33,605 nt of DNA from a virus, in IMG/VR virus record IMGVR_UViG_3300047157_000090, positions 1 to 33,605 of that record. The stretch is one strand, 5' to 3'. The translations under genes and the position numbers were made by a program. Shown here in pieces: positions 1 to 6,307 of the stretch. The first letter of the stretch is position 1. The number at the start of each line of letters is the position of its first letter. Under the pieces are notes generated by a model, which was not told the origin of the DNA, did no database searches, and worked only from the letters and a program-made list of their open reading frames with translations.

Positions 1-2
1 GC

Positions 3-176
3 AAGTTTACGGTAAGGGTGTTCAATGTTTTCATTGGGCGCACTTATGCTTTTTTTGACGTAAAATCATGCAACGCGTATTTTAGACAACCTTATGGAGT
101 TGAACTACCGTTCCCTTTCCATATGGTAGTATACTTTGGGCGACTACCTTATAGGTGTCTCGCACATTCTTTATAG
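3..176 (+). CDS. Possible C-terminal end of a gene cut by the window edge
   Basis: An open frame of 57 codons runs from the left edge to a TAG stop at 174-176. The translation is rich in aromatic and hydrophobic residues and ends PYRCLAHSL. No family is recognised. The Arg codons are mixed (CGC, CGA, AGG, AGA), unlike the AGA preference of the genes downstream, so this could be chance. The only support is that the frame stays open to the edge and that a gene with its own Shine-Dalgarno sequence follows closely. Confidence 0.25.
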   Translation, partial: KFTVRVFNVFIGRTYAFFDVKSCNAYFRQPYGVELPFPFHMVVYFGRLPYRCLAHSL

Positions 177-221
177 TAGCCCCCGAAGGCAAAGGAAATG
201 ATAAAACAGGTGATAATTATG

Positions 222-605
222 GATGAATTAGAATGGATGTCAATAAAAACAAAAGCAAACGATATGCTTGAAGGTGATGGTGAAGTTAATGCTATCCCTC
301 AAGATGTGAAACAGTTGGTTCACACTCTCATAGCAACAGGTGATAATAACACCCTAACAAGAGAGTCATTAACTGTATCACTAAAGGGTATGCTAAGACC
401 ATACCCCGGTTTCCCGTGGACAAGAGGTAATCAAGGTATTTTACCTGCTGCTGCTAGAGCAGTAGTAGACCAAGCGTGTTCAGAAATTGAAGCAGCAGCA
501 AGATATTTCTGGGAATCCACAGAACAATACTCTACACCTTTCTTGCGAAAGCATGGTAAATCAAAAGGTAGCCCTACTTATTTCGGGTGCAGAGGAATAT
601 GCTAA
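222..605 (+). CDS. Hypothetical protein, probably the N-terminal part of a frame-disrupted gene
   Basis: No family is recognised. The start at 222 is preferred over an in-frame ATG at 198, because AGGTGAT at 208-214 is well placed for 222 whereas AAAGGA lies only a base or two from 198. The product is 127 residues. It has an acidic N-terminus, a Pro/Trp segment (LRPYPGFPWTRGNQG) and an Ala-rich helix (PAAARAVVDQACSEIEAAA). The last 15 or so residues look unlike protein, while the +1 frame from about 560 looks helical and protein-like. The natural product may therefore continue in that frame. Confidence 0.5.
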   Translation, partial: DELEWMSIKTKANDMLEGDGEVNAIPQDVKQLVHTLIATGDNNTLTRESLTVSLKGMLRPYPGFPWTRGNQGILPAAARAVVDQACSEIEAAARYFWESTEQYSTPFLRKHGKSKGSPTYFGCRGIC

Positions 606-723
606 AACTCTTGCTAAGAAGGCACGACAAAATGCTACACAACTTTACAAAGAAGGGGTGTGGGATGGAACACAAGTGGGATTGACCCACGCTCACGGTG
701 ATGTGAGAGGAGAGGAGGAATAA
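553..723 (+). pseudogene. Helical frame continuing the previous gene in the +1 frame
   Basis: This frame overlaps the end of the gene starting at 222 and encodes ISGAEEYAKTLAKKARQNAT followed by QLYKEGVWDG, a plausible amphipathic helix. It ends in an acidic RGEEE tail. No Shine-Dalgarno sequence precedes the ATG at 553 or the one at 487. The simplest reading is one protein interrupted by a single-base indel around the AAAAGG run near 560-566, from sequencing, assembly or real mutation. A programmed +1 shift is possible but no classical slippery site is evident. Confidence 0.35.
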
Positions 724-759
724 TCCTTTCCTAGTGTCCTTCGGTAAGGCATCAGAAGC

Positions 760-806
760 GGAGGGTGTGGAACAATAGTCATTAATGGCTAACTTCCACA
801 CCTTCC
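760..806 (+). other. Strong hairpin, 13-bp stem
   Basis: Bases 760-772 pair with 794-806 over 13 positions with one G-T wobble, including a perfect nine-base arm (GGTGTGGAA with TTCCACACC). The 21-base loop contains the palindrome CATTAATG. It is followed by a second set of inverted repeats (TGGTCT/AGACCA with CTTTGT/ACAAAG inside) around 813-846, so a structured RNA is possible. There is no T-run immediately after it, so it is not an obvious terminator. Confidence 0.5.
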
Positions 807-1144
807 CAATTCTGGTCTTTGTTTATTACAAAGTATAACAGACCATATGGTAAGGTAAGGGTTTAACGGAACAGGCAATCAGCGAGGCCGCCCACTATAT
901 AACTGTCTCACGATTCCCTGATATCAGTAACTCAAATATCTGACTCGACCTTTAGAGAACGTGTTTAACCAAAGCACTATGTAAAGAAAGATTCGGTAGT
1001 GGCGTAATAAATAGTAGTCAAAAATAGACTATTAATCAATTACTCTCATTTAATGGTTTAATATTAATTTAATATGATTATTAATTACTAATATTGTAAT
1101 ATACTATTCTATATTAATATAAATAACTACGGAAGACTAAGAAA

Positions 1145-1428
1145 AATTGATAAGAATCTTATCACTTTCTCATTTCCGATTTGAGGGTGAAACGTAAGTG
1201 ATAAAAATATACCCACTTTTGTGTAGATAAGTGGTTAGATATTATATATTTATATTATTATAACATTTATATTATATATATACAACTACCTACCTACCTA
1301 CCTACCTACCTACCCCTCAGACACCATCGGAAATGTCGGAAACGAGAAATGAAAGGATAAGTGGTAATATTCTATTCAGATTATATGCGGAAATTGATAA
1401 GATTCTCATTTATTATGAATCGGAAACG
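1145..1428. repeat. Iteron-like repeats flanking the AT-rich block
   Basis: A composite unit occurs twice in direct orientation: AATTGATAAGA at 1145-1155 and 1392-1402, each followed by TTCTCATTT at 1167-1175 and 1403-1411. A second motif, TCGGAAA(T/C)G, occurs at 1327-1335, 1336-1344 and 1420-1428, and inverted at 1171-1179. The 10-mer CATTTCCGAT (1171-1180) and its reverse complement ATCGGAAATG (1326-1335) bracket the AT-rich and CTAC section. The first unit contains a perfect palindrome, GATAAGA-A-TCTTATC (1149-1163). The arrangement resembles binding sites for an initiator or repressor. Confidence 0.5.
1286..1314 (+). repeat. CTAC tetranucleotide tandem repeat
   Basis: Seven consecutive CTAC units plus one base form an uninterrupted 29-base microsatellite at the end of the AT-rich block. 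It is the only obvious simple tandem repeat in the window. It may vary in copy number between viral genomes. Its strand asymmetry (no G on the + strand) would keep that strand unstructured. Confidence 0.8.
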
Positions 1429-1495
1429 AACCAGAAACGACATCATTGTCTCAGGAACGGCATCAATTGAGTTAACTAACAAAGGAATGAATAAC

Positions 1496-2020
1496 ATGAG
1501 TAAATGGAAAATAAGCGAAGATAAGAAATTAATAAAATTATGGGAAGCAGGTTATACTGTTTCTACAATAGCAAAAGAAACGAAAAGAACAATACCTGCT
1601 TGTAGGATGAGAATCAAACAATTACAGGATTTAAACAAAATAGGTAATAGATATAGAAAAAACTATCTTAGTAAAGATAAGCGTTATACACCTACAAAAT
1701 CTAAACTTTCTAAACAGCAAGCAATGCAACAAGCAGGCATGAATATGGATAAAACCTCTACTGCTTATTTCATAACAAAACAATGTGATGACATTAAAAC
1801 AATGTTATTGAAAAAGAATGAAGCATATGGCGATTCAGCATTAACACCTGTAAGAGTCTTTTCAAAGGCTAGTTCAGATGAACAAATTAAGGTTAGAATA
1901 GACGATAAACTTAATAGATTAATGCAAGGAAAAAACATATTAGAATCAGATAATGATGTCATAAAAGACCTTATAGGCTATTTGATATTATTATTAATCA
2001 ATCAAGAGAAAAACAACTAA
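1496..2020 (+). CDS. Myb/SANT-like DNA-binding domain fused to an Nmad1 (DUF1599) domain
   Basis: The product is 174 residues. Residues 1-45 form a Myb/SANT-type helix-turn-helix (WKISEDKKLIKLWEAGYTVS, then IAKETKRTIPACRMRIKQL). Residues about 90-170 match the Nmad1/DUF1599 family, with KKNEAYGDSAL, a Phe-Ser-Lys stretch, VRIDDKLNRL and DLIGYLILLLI. That family was named from its association with phage nucleotide-modification genes; its exact chemistry is not known to me. Start 1496 is chosen because AAAGGA lies at 1481-1486; an upstream in-frame extension to 1361 carries repeat DNA. The fusion suggests a factor that brings a nucleotide-related activity to DNA, or a self-regulator near the candidate origin. 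Confidence 0.65.
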   Translation: MSKWKISEDKKLIKLWEAGYTVSTIAKETKRTIPACRMRIKQLQDLNKIGNRYRKNYLSKDKRYTPTKSKLSKQQAMQQAGMNMDKTSTAYFITKQCDDIKTMLLKKNEAYGDSALTPVRVFSKASSDEQIKVRIDDKLNRLMQGKNILESDNDVIKDLIGYLILLLINQEKNN

Positions 2021-2152
2021 AGCACTATAAGCGTGTTTTTATGTCGGTTTGTAAAGTTAAAAACAACAAAGAATTATTTTCGTCTTACTCCTATTACAAG
2101 GGTGTTATTCAGTACATCCTGTTGTTCCGATAAACTAATTGATGTTAATTAC

Positions 2153-2170
2153 ATTCCACGGAGGTGGAAT
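2153..2170 (+). other. Perfect 7-bp hairpin before the next gene
   Basis: ATTCCAC and GTGGAAT form a perfect stem around a GGAG loop, so the loop presents a Shine-Dalgarno-like core. It lies in the 188-base gap upstream of the gene at 2209, which has its own AAAGGAGAG at 2195-2203. The 11-mer AATAAATAGTA directly after the stem also occurs near 1006-1016 in the control region, so both may be promoter-proximal elements. Confidence 0.4.
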
Positions 2171-2208
2171 AAATAGTAAGAAAAAAACTGAAAAAAGGAG
2201 AGATAATA

Positions 2209-2709
2209 ATGAACATATTTGTACTAAATAAATGCCCGACAATAAGCGCCCAAGAGATGATAGATAAGCACGTAATTAAGATGCCAACTGAGAGTATGCA
2301 GATGATTTCTACGACACTAGATTACCTACGATTACCCTGTCCATATAAGCCTGTGATGTTGAACCATCCTTGCACTATTTGGGCTAGAGAAAGTAAGGAT
2401 AATTTTCAATGGCTTGTATCTCATTGTCAAGCATTATGTAAAGAATATACTCTCCGTTACAATAAGACTCACAAGGTAGAAACTACCTTATCAGAATATG
2501 AAGTCTACTTAGATTTAGCAATGGATTATTTGCCGGATGTTGGCCTTACGCCTTTCGCTCAAGCAATGCCTGATTCACTCAAAAATGATGATGCTTGCAT
2601 AGCATATCAGAATTACTATTTAAACAATAAATGGCCTTTCGCTAGTTGGAAAACAGAGATGCCTAAATGGTGGCCGCATGACCATATACAAAAGATGCGA
2701 ACAAGATAA
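2209..2709 (+). CDS. Conserved phage-type protein (T4 NrdC.11-like N-terminus)
   Basis: The 166-residue product begins MNIFVLNKCPTISAQEMIDK, then HVIKM. It also contains NHPCTIWARES, LCKEYTLRY and a C-terminal FAQAMPDSLK plus ASWKTEMPKWW. This order of motifs (DKHVVKM, NHPC.IWVRES, PQAMPDEYK, F.SW) is one I recognise from a widespread tailed-phage family usually annotated as hypothetical and related to T4 NrdC.11. No biochemical role is established to my knowledge. The conserved His, Cys and Trp residues suggest an enzyme or a nucleic-acid-binding protein. The start has a strong AAAGGAGAG. Confidence 0.55.
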   Translation: MNIFVLNKCPTISAQEMIDKHVIKMPTESMQMISTTLDYLRLPCPYKPVMLNHPCTIWARESKDNFQWLVSHCQALCKEYTLRYNKTHKVETTLSEYEVYLDLAMDYLPDVGLTPFAQAMPDSLKNDDACIAYQNYYLNNKWPFASWKTEMPKWWPHDHIQKMRTR

Positions 2710-2796
2710 TTCAATATGGTTTGATTGTACGGTTTTAAGGGCAAGACTTCTTGTTTGCCTCATCGTATGATTTATTGAAGAAGGTTTTTTGATGTT

Positions 2797-2861
2797 AAAA
2801 AGGATGAAACTCTCGGTGATGTGTTATGCTCTAGTCAATGGGGATAAAGACCCCATCCTTT
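2797..2861 (+). promoter_or_regulatory. Two-state RNA hairpin element in an intergenic leader
   Basis: AAAGGATG at 2799-2806 can pair with CATCCTTT at 2854-2861 (8 bp). Alternatively ATGGGG at 2838-2843 pairs with CCCCAT at 2851-2856. The pairings share CAT, so they are mutually exclusive, as in an attenuator or switch. The loop holds AAACTCTCGGT, resembling the loop of the element at 6246-6287. It lies 33 bases upstream of the gene at 2894. A small hairpin (GGCAA/TTGCC) sits earlier in the gap near 2740-2759. No known riboswitch class is recognised. Confidence 0.4.
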
Positions 2862-2893
2862 CCCTTCTAAACCAATTTTAAGGAGATAATAAT

Positions 2894-3049
2894 ATGAATA
2901 AAAGAAATATAAAGAATGAAACTATAAGCCCTATGGGTTGCCCTAAATGCGTAGGTGGTATAATAATGAAGCAAATTAGAATTGCTGATTTTATGCCAGA
3001 ACCTTGTGATTGTTCAGTAGAACATTGGTTTAAGGGACTAAAACATTAG
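2894..3049 (+). CDS. 51-residue zinc-finger-like microprotein
   Basis: A strong Shine-Dalgarno sequence (AAGGAGATAATAATATG) precedes this short frame. The product has a CPKC knuckle at residues 16-19 and CDC near residue 39, compatible with one metal site. A cluster of Lys/Arg residues at the N-terminus suggests nucleic-acid binding. It belongs to a series of very small cysteine-pair proteins scattered through the window. No family is recognised. Confidence 0.65.
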   Translation: MNKRNIKNETISPMGCPKCVGGIIMKQIRIADFMPEPCDCSVEHWFKGLKH

Positions 3050-3089
3050 GCTTATAAGTTAGAAACAAAAACAAAAAGGAGATAATAAA

Positions 3090-3473
3090 ATGCAAGAATG
3101 GAATAAAAAGAATAGAACAACAATGAAAGTATGGTATAGTATGGATAAATACCGTGAAGATGAAAAGTATGGAGATAACGTGCAAAGTGTGGAGGGTAAC
3201 ATGGCTTATCTAAACACACCTATGGCTAGTAGTTATCTAAACTTAGAGACTAAAGAAGGAATAATTAGTATTAGTAGAGAATTAATATTAAAAATAGAAT
3301 GGTTGAATACACCTGCATGGTGTATATTAAACGAAAAAGAAGTGGTAGATGCTGCAAAGATGCGTCTTAAGCACTTAAAGAATGATTTAGAGATTCAGAA
3401 GAATAACTTTGAACAAGAGCAAAAACTTGCTGAATTAAAAGAAAAAGAAGAAAAGGAGAATGGATATGAATAA
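3090..3473 (+). CDS. Hypothetical protein with C-terminal coiled coil
   Basis: The 127-residue protein has a mixed N-terminal part (about 1-85) with beta-like segments such as NLETKEGIISISRELI, followed by a highly charged helix (about 88-125) rich in Lys and Glu that looks like a coiled coil. The start is set by AAAAAGGAGATAATAAAATG. The end overlaps the next gene by a few bases. No family is recognised. Confidence 0.7.
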   Translation: MQEWNKKNRTTMKVWYSMDKYREDEKYGDNVQSVEGNMAYLNTPMASSYLNLETKEGIISISRELILKIEWLNTPAWCILNEKEVVDAAKMRLKHLKNDLEIQKNNFEQEQKLAELKEKEEKENGYE

Positions 3474-3714
3474 GACGGAAGAAAAGAAAAGAAGTATAGA
3501 GTTTAATTTGATTGATGATGAGAATATGCCCCCTATTGTAATAACAATAGGTGAAGGAGATTTACCTAAAGTTGTCTTAAACCAAAAACATAAAATATGG
3601 CTATCCTTGTATAGAAAATGTATCGGTGGATGTGCTGAGAGTCTATATGAAAAGATAGATGAATTACTAACTGCTCACCTTACTGAACAAAGAATGTATG
3701 AAAACATGGAGTGA
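3466..3714 (+). CDS. Hypothetical protein
   Basis: The product is 82 residues, beginning MNKTEEKKRSIEFNLIDDEN. The ATG at 3466 is preferred over the ATG at 3460 because AAGGAG (3453-3458) is 7 bases from 3466 but only 1 base from 3460. The protein has a short beta-rich first half (PPIVITIGEGDLPKVVLNQK) and a helical second half with CIGGC. It overlaps the previous gene by 8 bases and is probably translated by coupling. The function is unknown. Confidence 0.65.
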   Translation: MNKTEEKKRSIEFNLIDDENMPPIVITIGEGDLPKVVLNQKHKIWLSLYRKCIGGCAESLYEKIDELLTAHLTEQRMYENME

Positions 3715-3718
3715 GTTA

Positions 3719-3832
3719 ATGAGTGGAACAATTAGAATTAAATGTCCAGAATGTAAAGAATGGATGCTACAAGGTCTGGAAAACCTTTGCGAGAAATGCA
3801 GAATATTTCCACTAAAAAGAGAAGAGGAATAA
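3719..3832 (+). CDS. 37-residue zinc-ribbon microprotein
   Basis: The product has two cysteine pairs in the classical zinc-ribbon arrangement: CPEC at residues 9-12 and CEKC at residues 24-27, with a basic and then acidic tail (FPLKREEE). GGAG at 3708-3711 gives a 7-base spacing to the ATG at 3719. The gene sits between the stop at 3714 and the start at 3835. Such a protein is too small for catalysis and probably binds a protein or nucleic acid through the ribbon. Confidence 0.65.
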   Translation: MSGTIRIKCPECKEWMLQGLENLCEKCRIFPLKREEE

Positions 3833-3834
3833 AA

Positions 3835-4029
3835 ATGGAAAGTGAAATAAAAATGAATAAAGAATTGGATATGCCATTACTGATGGCAGTCGTGAATAAA
3901 GTAAATGAAGAAGATAAGGAAACGCTATTGAGTATTATCTATAATGGTGTTTCTGAAGATAAACATGATGATTTGTATCAACTTGCTTATCTTATGTTAG
4001 ACGAAATTGAACAGGAGGAAGAGGAATGA
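3835..4029 (+). CDS. Small acidic protein
   Basis: The 64-residue, strongly acidic and helical protein ends EQEEEE. A longer in-frame version from 3760 exists, but its first 25 residues lie over the zinc-ribbon gene in another frame and it lacks a Shine-Dalgarno sequence, so 3835 is chosen. The final Glu codons form the GGAGGAAGAGG ribosome-binding site of the following gene, whose ATG overlaps this stop. No family is recognised; a DNA-mimic or protein-binding role is possible from the charge alone. Confidence 0.55.
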   Translation: MESEIKMNKELDMPLLMAVVNKVNEEDKETLLSIIYNGVSEDKHDDLYQLAYLMLDEIEQEEEE

Positions 4030-4349
4030 AACTGTATGGATTAGTGTTAGAAGATAACCATCCTGATTGCTATAAGTTAATGAGAATATTAAAGGATGAT
4101 AGAGTCTTAGAAGGATTTCCTATTTTCTATTCTCACATTAGACCTGATGTAATTGATGCATTACCTGCGGAAGAATTACACTTTCCAAGTCTAGTGTTAT
4201 TTGATGTAGACGAAAATAACCAACCAATAGTTGACTCATTTGAGTTAGTTGAGACAGGAGTTGTAGGTTGCCTAATTGATATTAGAAATATATTAGGAGA
4301 TGAAGGCTACGGGGCTAACAAAAAATTAGTAGGAGATGAAGAAGAATGA
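4026..4349 (+). CDS. Hypothetical protein, possibly thioredoxin-like fold
   Basis: The 107-residue protein has alternating strands and helices (MKLYGLVLEDNHPDCYKLMR, then LHFPSLVLFDVDE). The FPSLVLF strand preceded by a short loop resembles the cis-Pro region of thioredoxin-fold proteins, but there is no CxxC active site and only two isolated Cys residues. The fold is a guess. It starts at an ATGA overlap behind a strong GGAGG and ends in VGDEEE, whose codons serve as the next gene's ribosome-binding region. Confidence 0.6.
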   Translation: MKLYGLVLEDNHPDCYKLMRILKDDRVLEGFPIFYSHIRPDVIDALPAEELHFPSLVLFDVDENNQPIVDSFELVETGVVGCLIDIRNILGDEGYGANKKLVGDEEE

Positions 4350-4561
4350 AGTTTATAGAAATTGAAACATCAACAGGAATGACCTGTTTAGATTTAGAAC
4401 ACGTTAGTGCTTTCACATATACTAAAAAAACAGGTATGCTAAAGAAAACACAATATGACATATCAATACATATGATTAGTGGAACAATATTTACAGGAGT
4501 AGTTGGTGAAGAAAAGTTCCAATTTATCCAAGATGAATTAGGGTGTGAATGGGTTGAGTGA
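4346..4561 (+). CDS. Small beta-rich hypothetical protein
   Basis: The 71-residue product begins MKFIEIETSTGMTCLDLEHV and consists of short strands ending in one helix (FQFIQDELGCEW). This pattern is common to small phage proteins with a PH-like or SH3-like beta fold. The protein at 21941 has a comparable strand pattern (LDSVEFITWRL...), so the two may be distant relatives. It starts at an ATGA overlap with GGAGATGAAGA upstream. Confidence 0.6.
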   Translation: MKFIEIETSTGMTCLDLEHVSAFTYTKKTGMLKKTQYDISIHMISGTIFTGVVGEEKFQFIQDELGCEWVE

Positions 4562-5711
4562 AGTCCGACCTAGAAGAACATTAGGCACAGGACATTGGGA
4601 TAAGAAACTCATGCGAAACATGGTAGATTTATCTGAAGCAGATAACTATGAAGATGCTAAACATGAATGGATAGCAACAGGTAAAGTTTGGTGGACAGGC
4701 TTAGGTGATAAAATACCTGATTATGTTAAACCTCACAGAAACTATTGTTTATGCGGTCATAATATAGCATATCATTTTGAAATACACAATACAGTAACAG
4801 ATGTTAGAGAATGTGTTGGTTCAGACCACATTAACTCTTATCTAATTCTTAGAGCAATCCGTGAAGAAACAGGATTATCAGATGAAAATATTACTGATGA
4901 AATGATTGAAGAGTGGATTACCGTTAGAGTAGAAGCACTAAAGAAAACTGCTTGGTGGAATGTTCACGGTGAAGCGTTTGTTCATATGTTTGATGCTGTC
5001 AAAGATATTGACTTAAGAGTTAATGTTAGAGAGGGCAAGAAAAGATATTATGATTCAGAGATTAGAAGATATAAAAATGAAACATATATTCGTAAGCGTT
5101 CTACCGGAGAAGTTGGTGACGACCATTATGAAATGGCTTCTATTGTTTGGAGATGGAATCATCCCGATAACCCTAAAGCACAAGCAAACAAAAGAGGATA
5201 TCCTAATGATAAACTATGGATGGACTTGATTAGATTCTTTGCTGATTTAGAAAATGTCAACCTTCTCTTGAAAAAAGAGGATGATTTACGAGCAAAACAG
5301 ATTGAGACTGTAAAAAAACACGATGATTTACAGAAGAAAATCAGAGAAGAACAAAGAAAACGTAGAGATAAAGTTGTTGAAAACATGAATGAGATAAAAA
5401 TATCTCCTGCATTTACAGCAGCGTGTGAGTATTATGGTGTACCTGTTTTTGTTGCAGAACAGGGTAAAGACTCTTGGGAAGAAAGATTTCTTGGAGATAT
5501 CAAAGGTAAAATGGTGAAAGGAACAATATTATCAGAAAACCAAATAAGTAAGTTGAATGAAATATTACTTGGTAAGAAAAAGGATGTTCCGGCAACAGAT
5601 AAACAAAAGAATTATCTTTTAAGATTGGGGTATGAAGGTGATGTAGATGATATCACTAAGAGTCAAGCAAGTGATGAAATTGGGAAATTAAAAAATAGTA
5701 GGTGGTCTTAA
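4545..5711 (+). CDS. 388-residue protein with N-terminal Cys/His motif and C-terminal TDKQ-type module
   Basis: Near residues 68-95 is NYCLCGHNIAYHF followed by RECVGSDHI, a Cys/His cluster I have seen in phage hypothetical proteins and which may bind a metal. The middle (about 230-280) is a long charged coiled coil. The C-terminus (about 345-385) contains ATDKQKNYLLRLGY and DITKSQASDEIGKL, a small module often attached to the ends of phage and bacterial DNA-metabolism proteins (TEKQ..YI..LG....LTK.EAS). A role on DNA is plausible but unproven. The start is uncertain: GTG at 4545 overlaps the previous gene by 17 bases, and TTG at 4554 is an alternative. Confidence 0.65.
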   Translation: MNGLSEVRPRRTLGTGHWDKKLMRNMVDLSEADNYEDAKHEWIATGKVWWTGLGDKIPDYVKPHRNYCLCGHNIAYHFEIHNTVTDVRECVGSDHINSYLILRAIREETGLSDENITDEMIEEWITVRVEALKKTAWWNVHGEAFVHMFDAVKDIDLRVNVREGKKRYYDSEIRRYKNETYIRKRSTGEVGDDHYEMASIVWRWNHPDNPKAQANKRGYPNDKLWMDLIRFFADLENVNLLLKKEDDLRAKQIETVKKHDDLQKKIREEQRKRRDKVVENMNEIKISPAFTAACEYYGVPVFVAEQGKDSWEERFLGDIKGKMVKGTILSENQISKLNEILLGKKKDVPATDKQKNYLLRLGYEGDVDDITKSQASDEIGKLKNSRWS

Positions 5712-6016
5712 TGACTAAAAAGAAAGAAACAAAAGAAGTAAAAGAATTAAAAAAAGCAATGGATAAAACAACAGAAATGTTGAATCAATATGAAGAAGTA
5801 GTAAAGAAGCAAACAGCAGATATAGAAATACTACAACAAAGACTGAGTGAAGTAGTTAATGGATATAATTCATTAGTACAAACTCTAGCAAGAACAGAGG
5901 CTCAAGCAAGCAGATATGAAGAGACAATTAACATTATGTCTAGTCGTTTAATCGAGAGTAGAACACAAGGCTTATTATCTAACGCTGAGACCACAGAACA
6001 ACAAGGAAGTGAATAA
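5711..6016 (+). CDS. Coiled-coil protein
   Basis: The 101-residue product is predicted almost entirely helical with heptad-like spacing (EMLNQYEEVVKKQTADIEIL, then QRLSEVVNGYNSLVQTLAR) and a Lys-rich N-terminus. It starts at a TAATG junction with the previous gene, with TAGGTGG upstream; the in-frame GTG at 5702 is less likely. It lies directly before the ubiquitin-like gene, separated from it by two bases, so co-translation is expected. The function is unknown; such proteins often act as oligomerising scaffolds. Confidence 0.65.
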   Translation: MTKKKETKEVKELKKAMDKTTEMLNQYEEVVKKQTADIEILQQRLSEVVNGYNSLVQTLARTEAQASRYEETINIMSSRLIESRTQGLLSNAETTEQQGSE

Positions 6017-6018
6017 AG

Positions 6019-6219
6019 ATGTTATTAACAATAATAAATGAAACAGGACACACAGAATTAGAAGTAACCCAAGTAGAGGTAATTGAGCAAATCAACGACC
6101 ATCCTACACATTGGGTCTTTGTAGACGGTGAATTAACTTCAAGAGAAGATATAGCCGATGTTAATTGGGATGCCGTAGAAATGGTTGACCTAACCCCTGC
6201 AATAGTTGGCGGCTGCTAA
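6019..6219 (+). CDS. Ubiquitin-like protein ending in Gly-Gly-Cys
   Basis: The 66-residue protein follows the order of ubiquitin's elements. A first hairpin MLLTIINETGHTELEV matches MQIFVKTLTGKTITLEV in pattern. A short helix VIEQIND follows, then the strand WVFVDGELTS (compare RLIFAGKQLED), REDIADVNW (compare GRTLSDYNI), and a last strand VEMVDLTPAIVGG ending in a Gly-Gly tail. One extra residue, Cys66, follows the Gly-Gly and would need removal before E1 activation. An E1-like gene (11965) and a JAMM protease gene (13641) lie downstream on the same strand. AAGGAAG lies upstream of the start. A ThiS/MoaD-type sulfur carrier is the main alternative. The fold assignment rests on eye alignment. 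Confidence 0.6.
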   Translation: MLLTIINETGHTELEVTQVEVIEQINDHPTHWVFVDGELTSREDIADVNWDAVEMVDLTPAIVGGC

Positions 6220-6245
6220 AGCCCCACTATTTGTAGGATTTTTAG

Positions 6246-6300
6246 AAGGGTCTTAGTGGTAACTCTCTCGGTATTGCTAAGACCTTTCACCCATAGGGTG
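6246..6300 (+). promoter_or_regulatory. Leader hairpins, the second occluding a ribosome-binding site
   Basis: Bases 6246-6256 (AAGGGTCTTAG) pair with 6277-6287 (CTAAGACCTTT) over 11 positions with one wobble, closing a 20-base loop containing AACTCTCTCGGT. Immediately after, CACCC (6288-6292) pairs with GGGTG (6296-6300). This second stem contains the Shine-Dalgarno GGGTGAT of the gene at 6308. Translation of that gene, and of the coupled ribonucleotide reductase at 6695, could be controlled by opening this stem. The loop motif resembles that at 2807-2817. I see no match to the cobalamin riboswitch. Confidence 0.5.
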
Positions 6301-6307
6301 ATTTATA

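Larger units (their letters stand above)
724..1495. other. Gene-free region: candidate origin or control region
   Basis: About 770 bases separate the stop at 723 from the likely start of the next gene at 1496, exceptional in a window where genes otherwise overlap. No convincing protein or tRNA was found. In order it contains a 13-bp hairpin (760-806), further small inverted repeats near 813-846, an AT-rich stretch (about 1050-1285), a CTAC tandem repeat (1286-1314) and short repeats with the core TCGGAAAYG. A frame in phase with the 1496 gene extends upstream to 1361 but carries one copy of the repeats and looks non-coding. AT-richness, iteron-like repeats and lack of genes suggest an origin or regulatory hub; this is inference. 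Confidence 0.5.

Noticed and set aside
1286-1314. CRISPR repeat
   Set aside because: Simple uninterrupted tetranucleotide repeat without spacers.
724-1360. tRNA or known riboswitch in the gene-free region
   Set aside because: No cloverleaf with a T-loop GGTTCRA and matching acceptor stem was found; the hairpins do not match a class I recognise.
3760-3834. Upstream extension of the acidic protein starting at 3835
   Set aside because: It overlaps a zinc-ribbon frame with a proper ribosome-binding site and has none itself.
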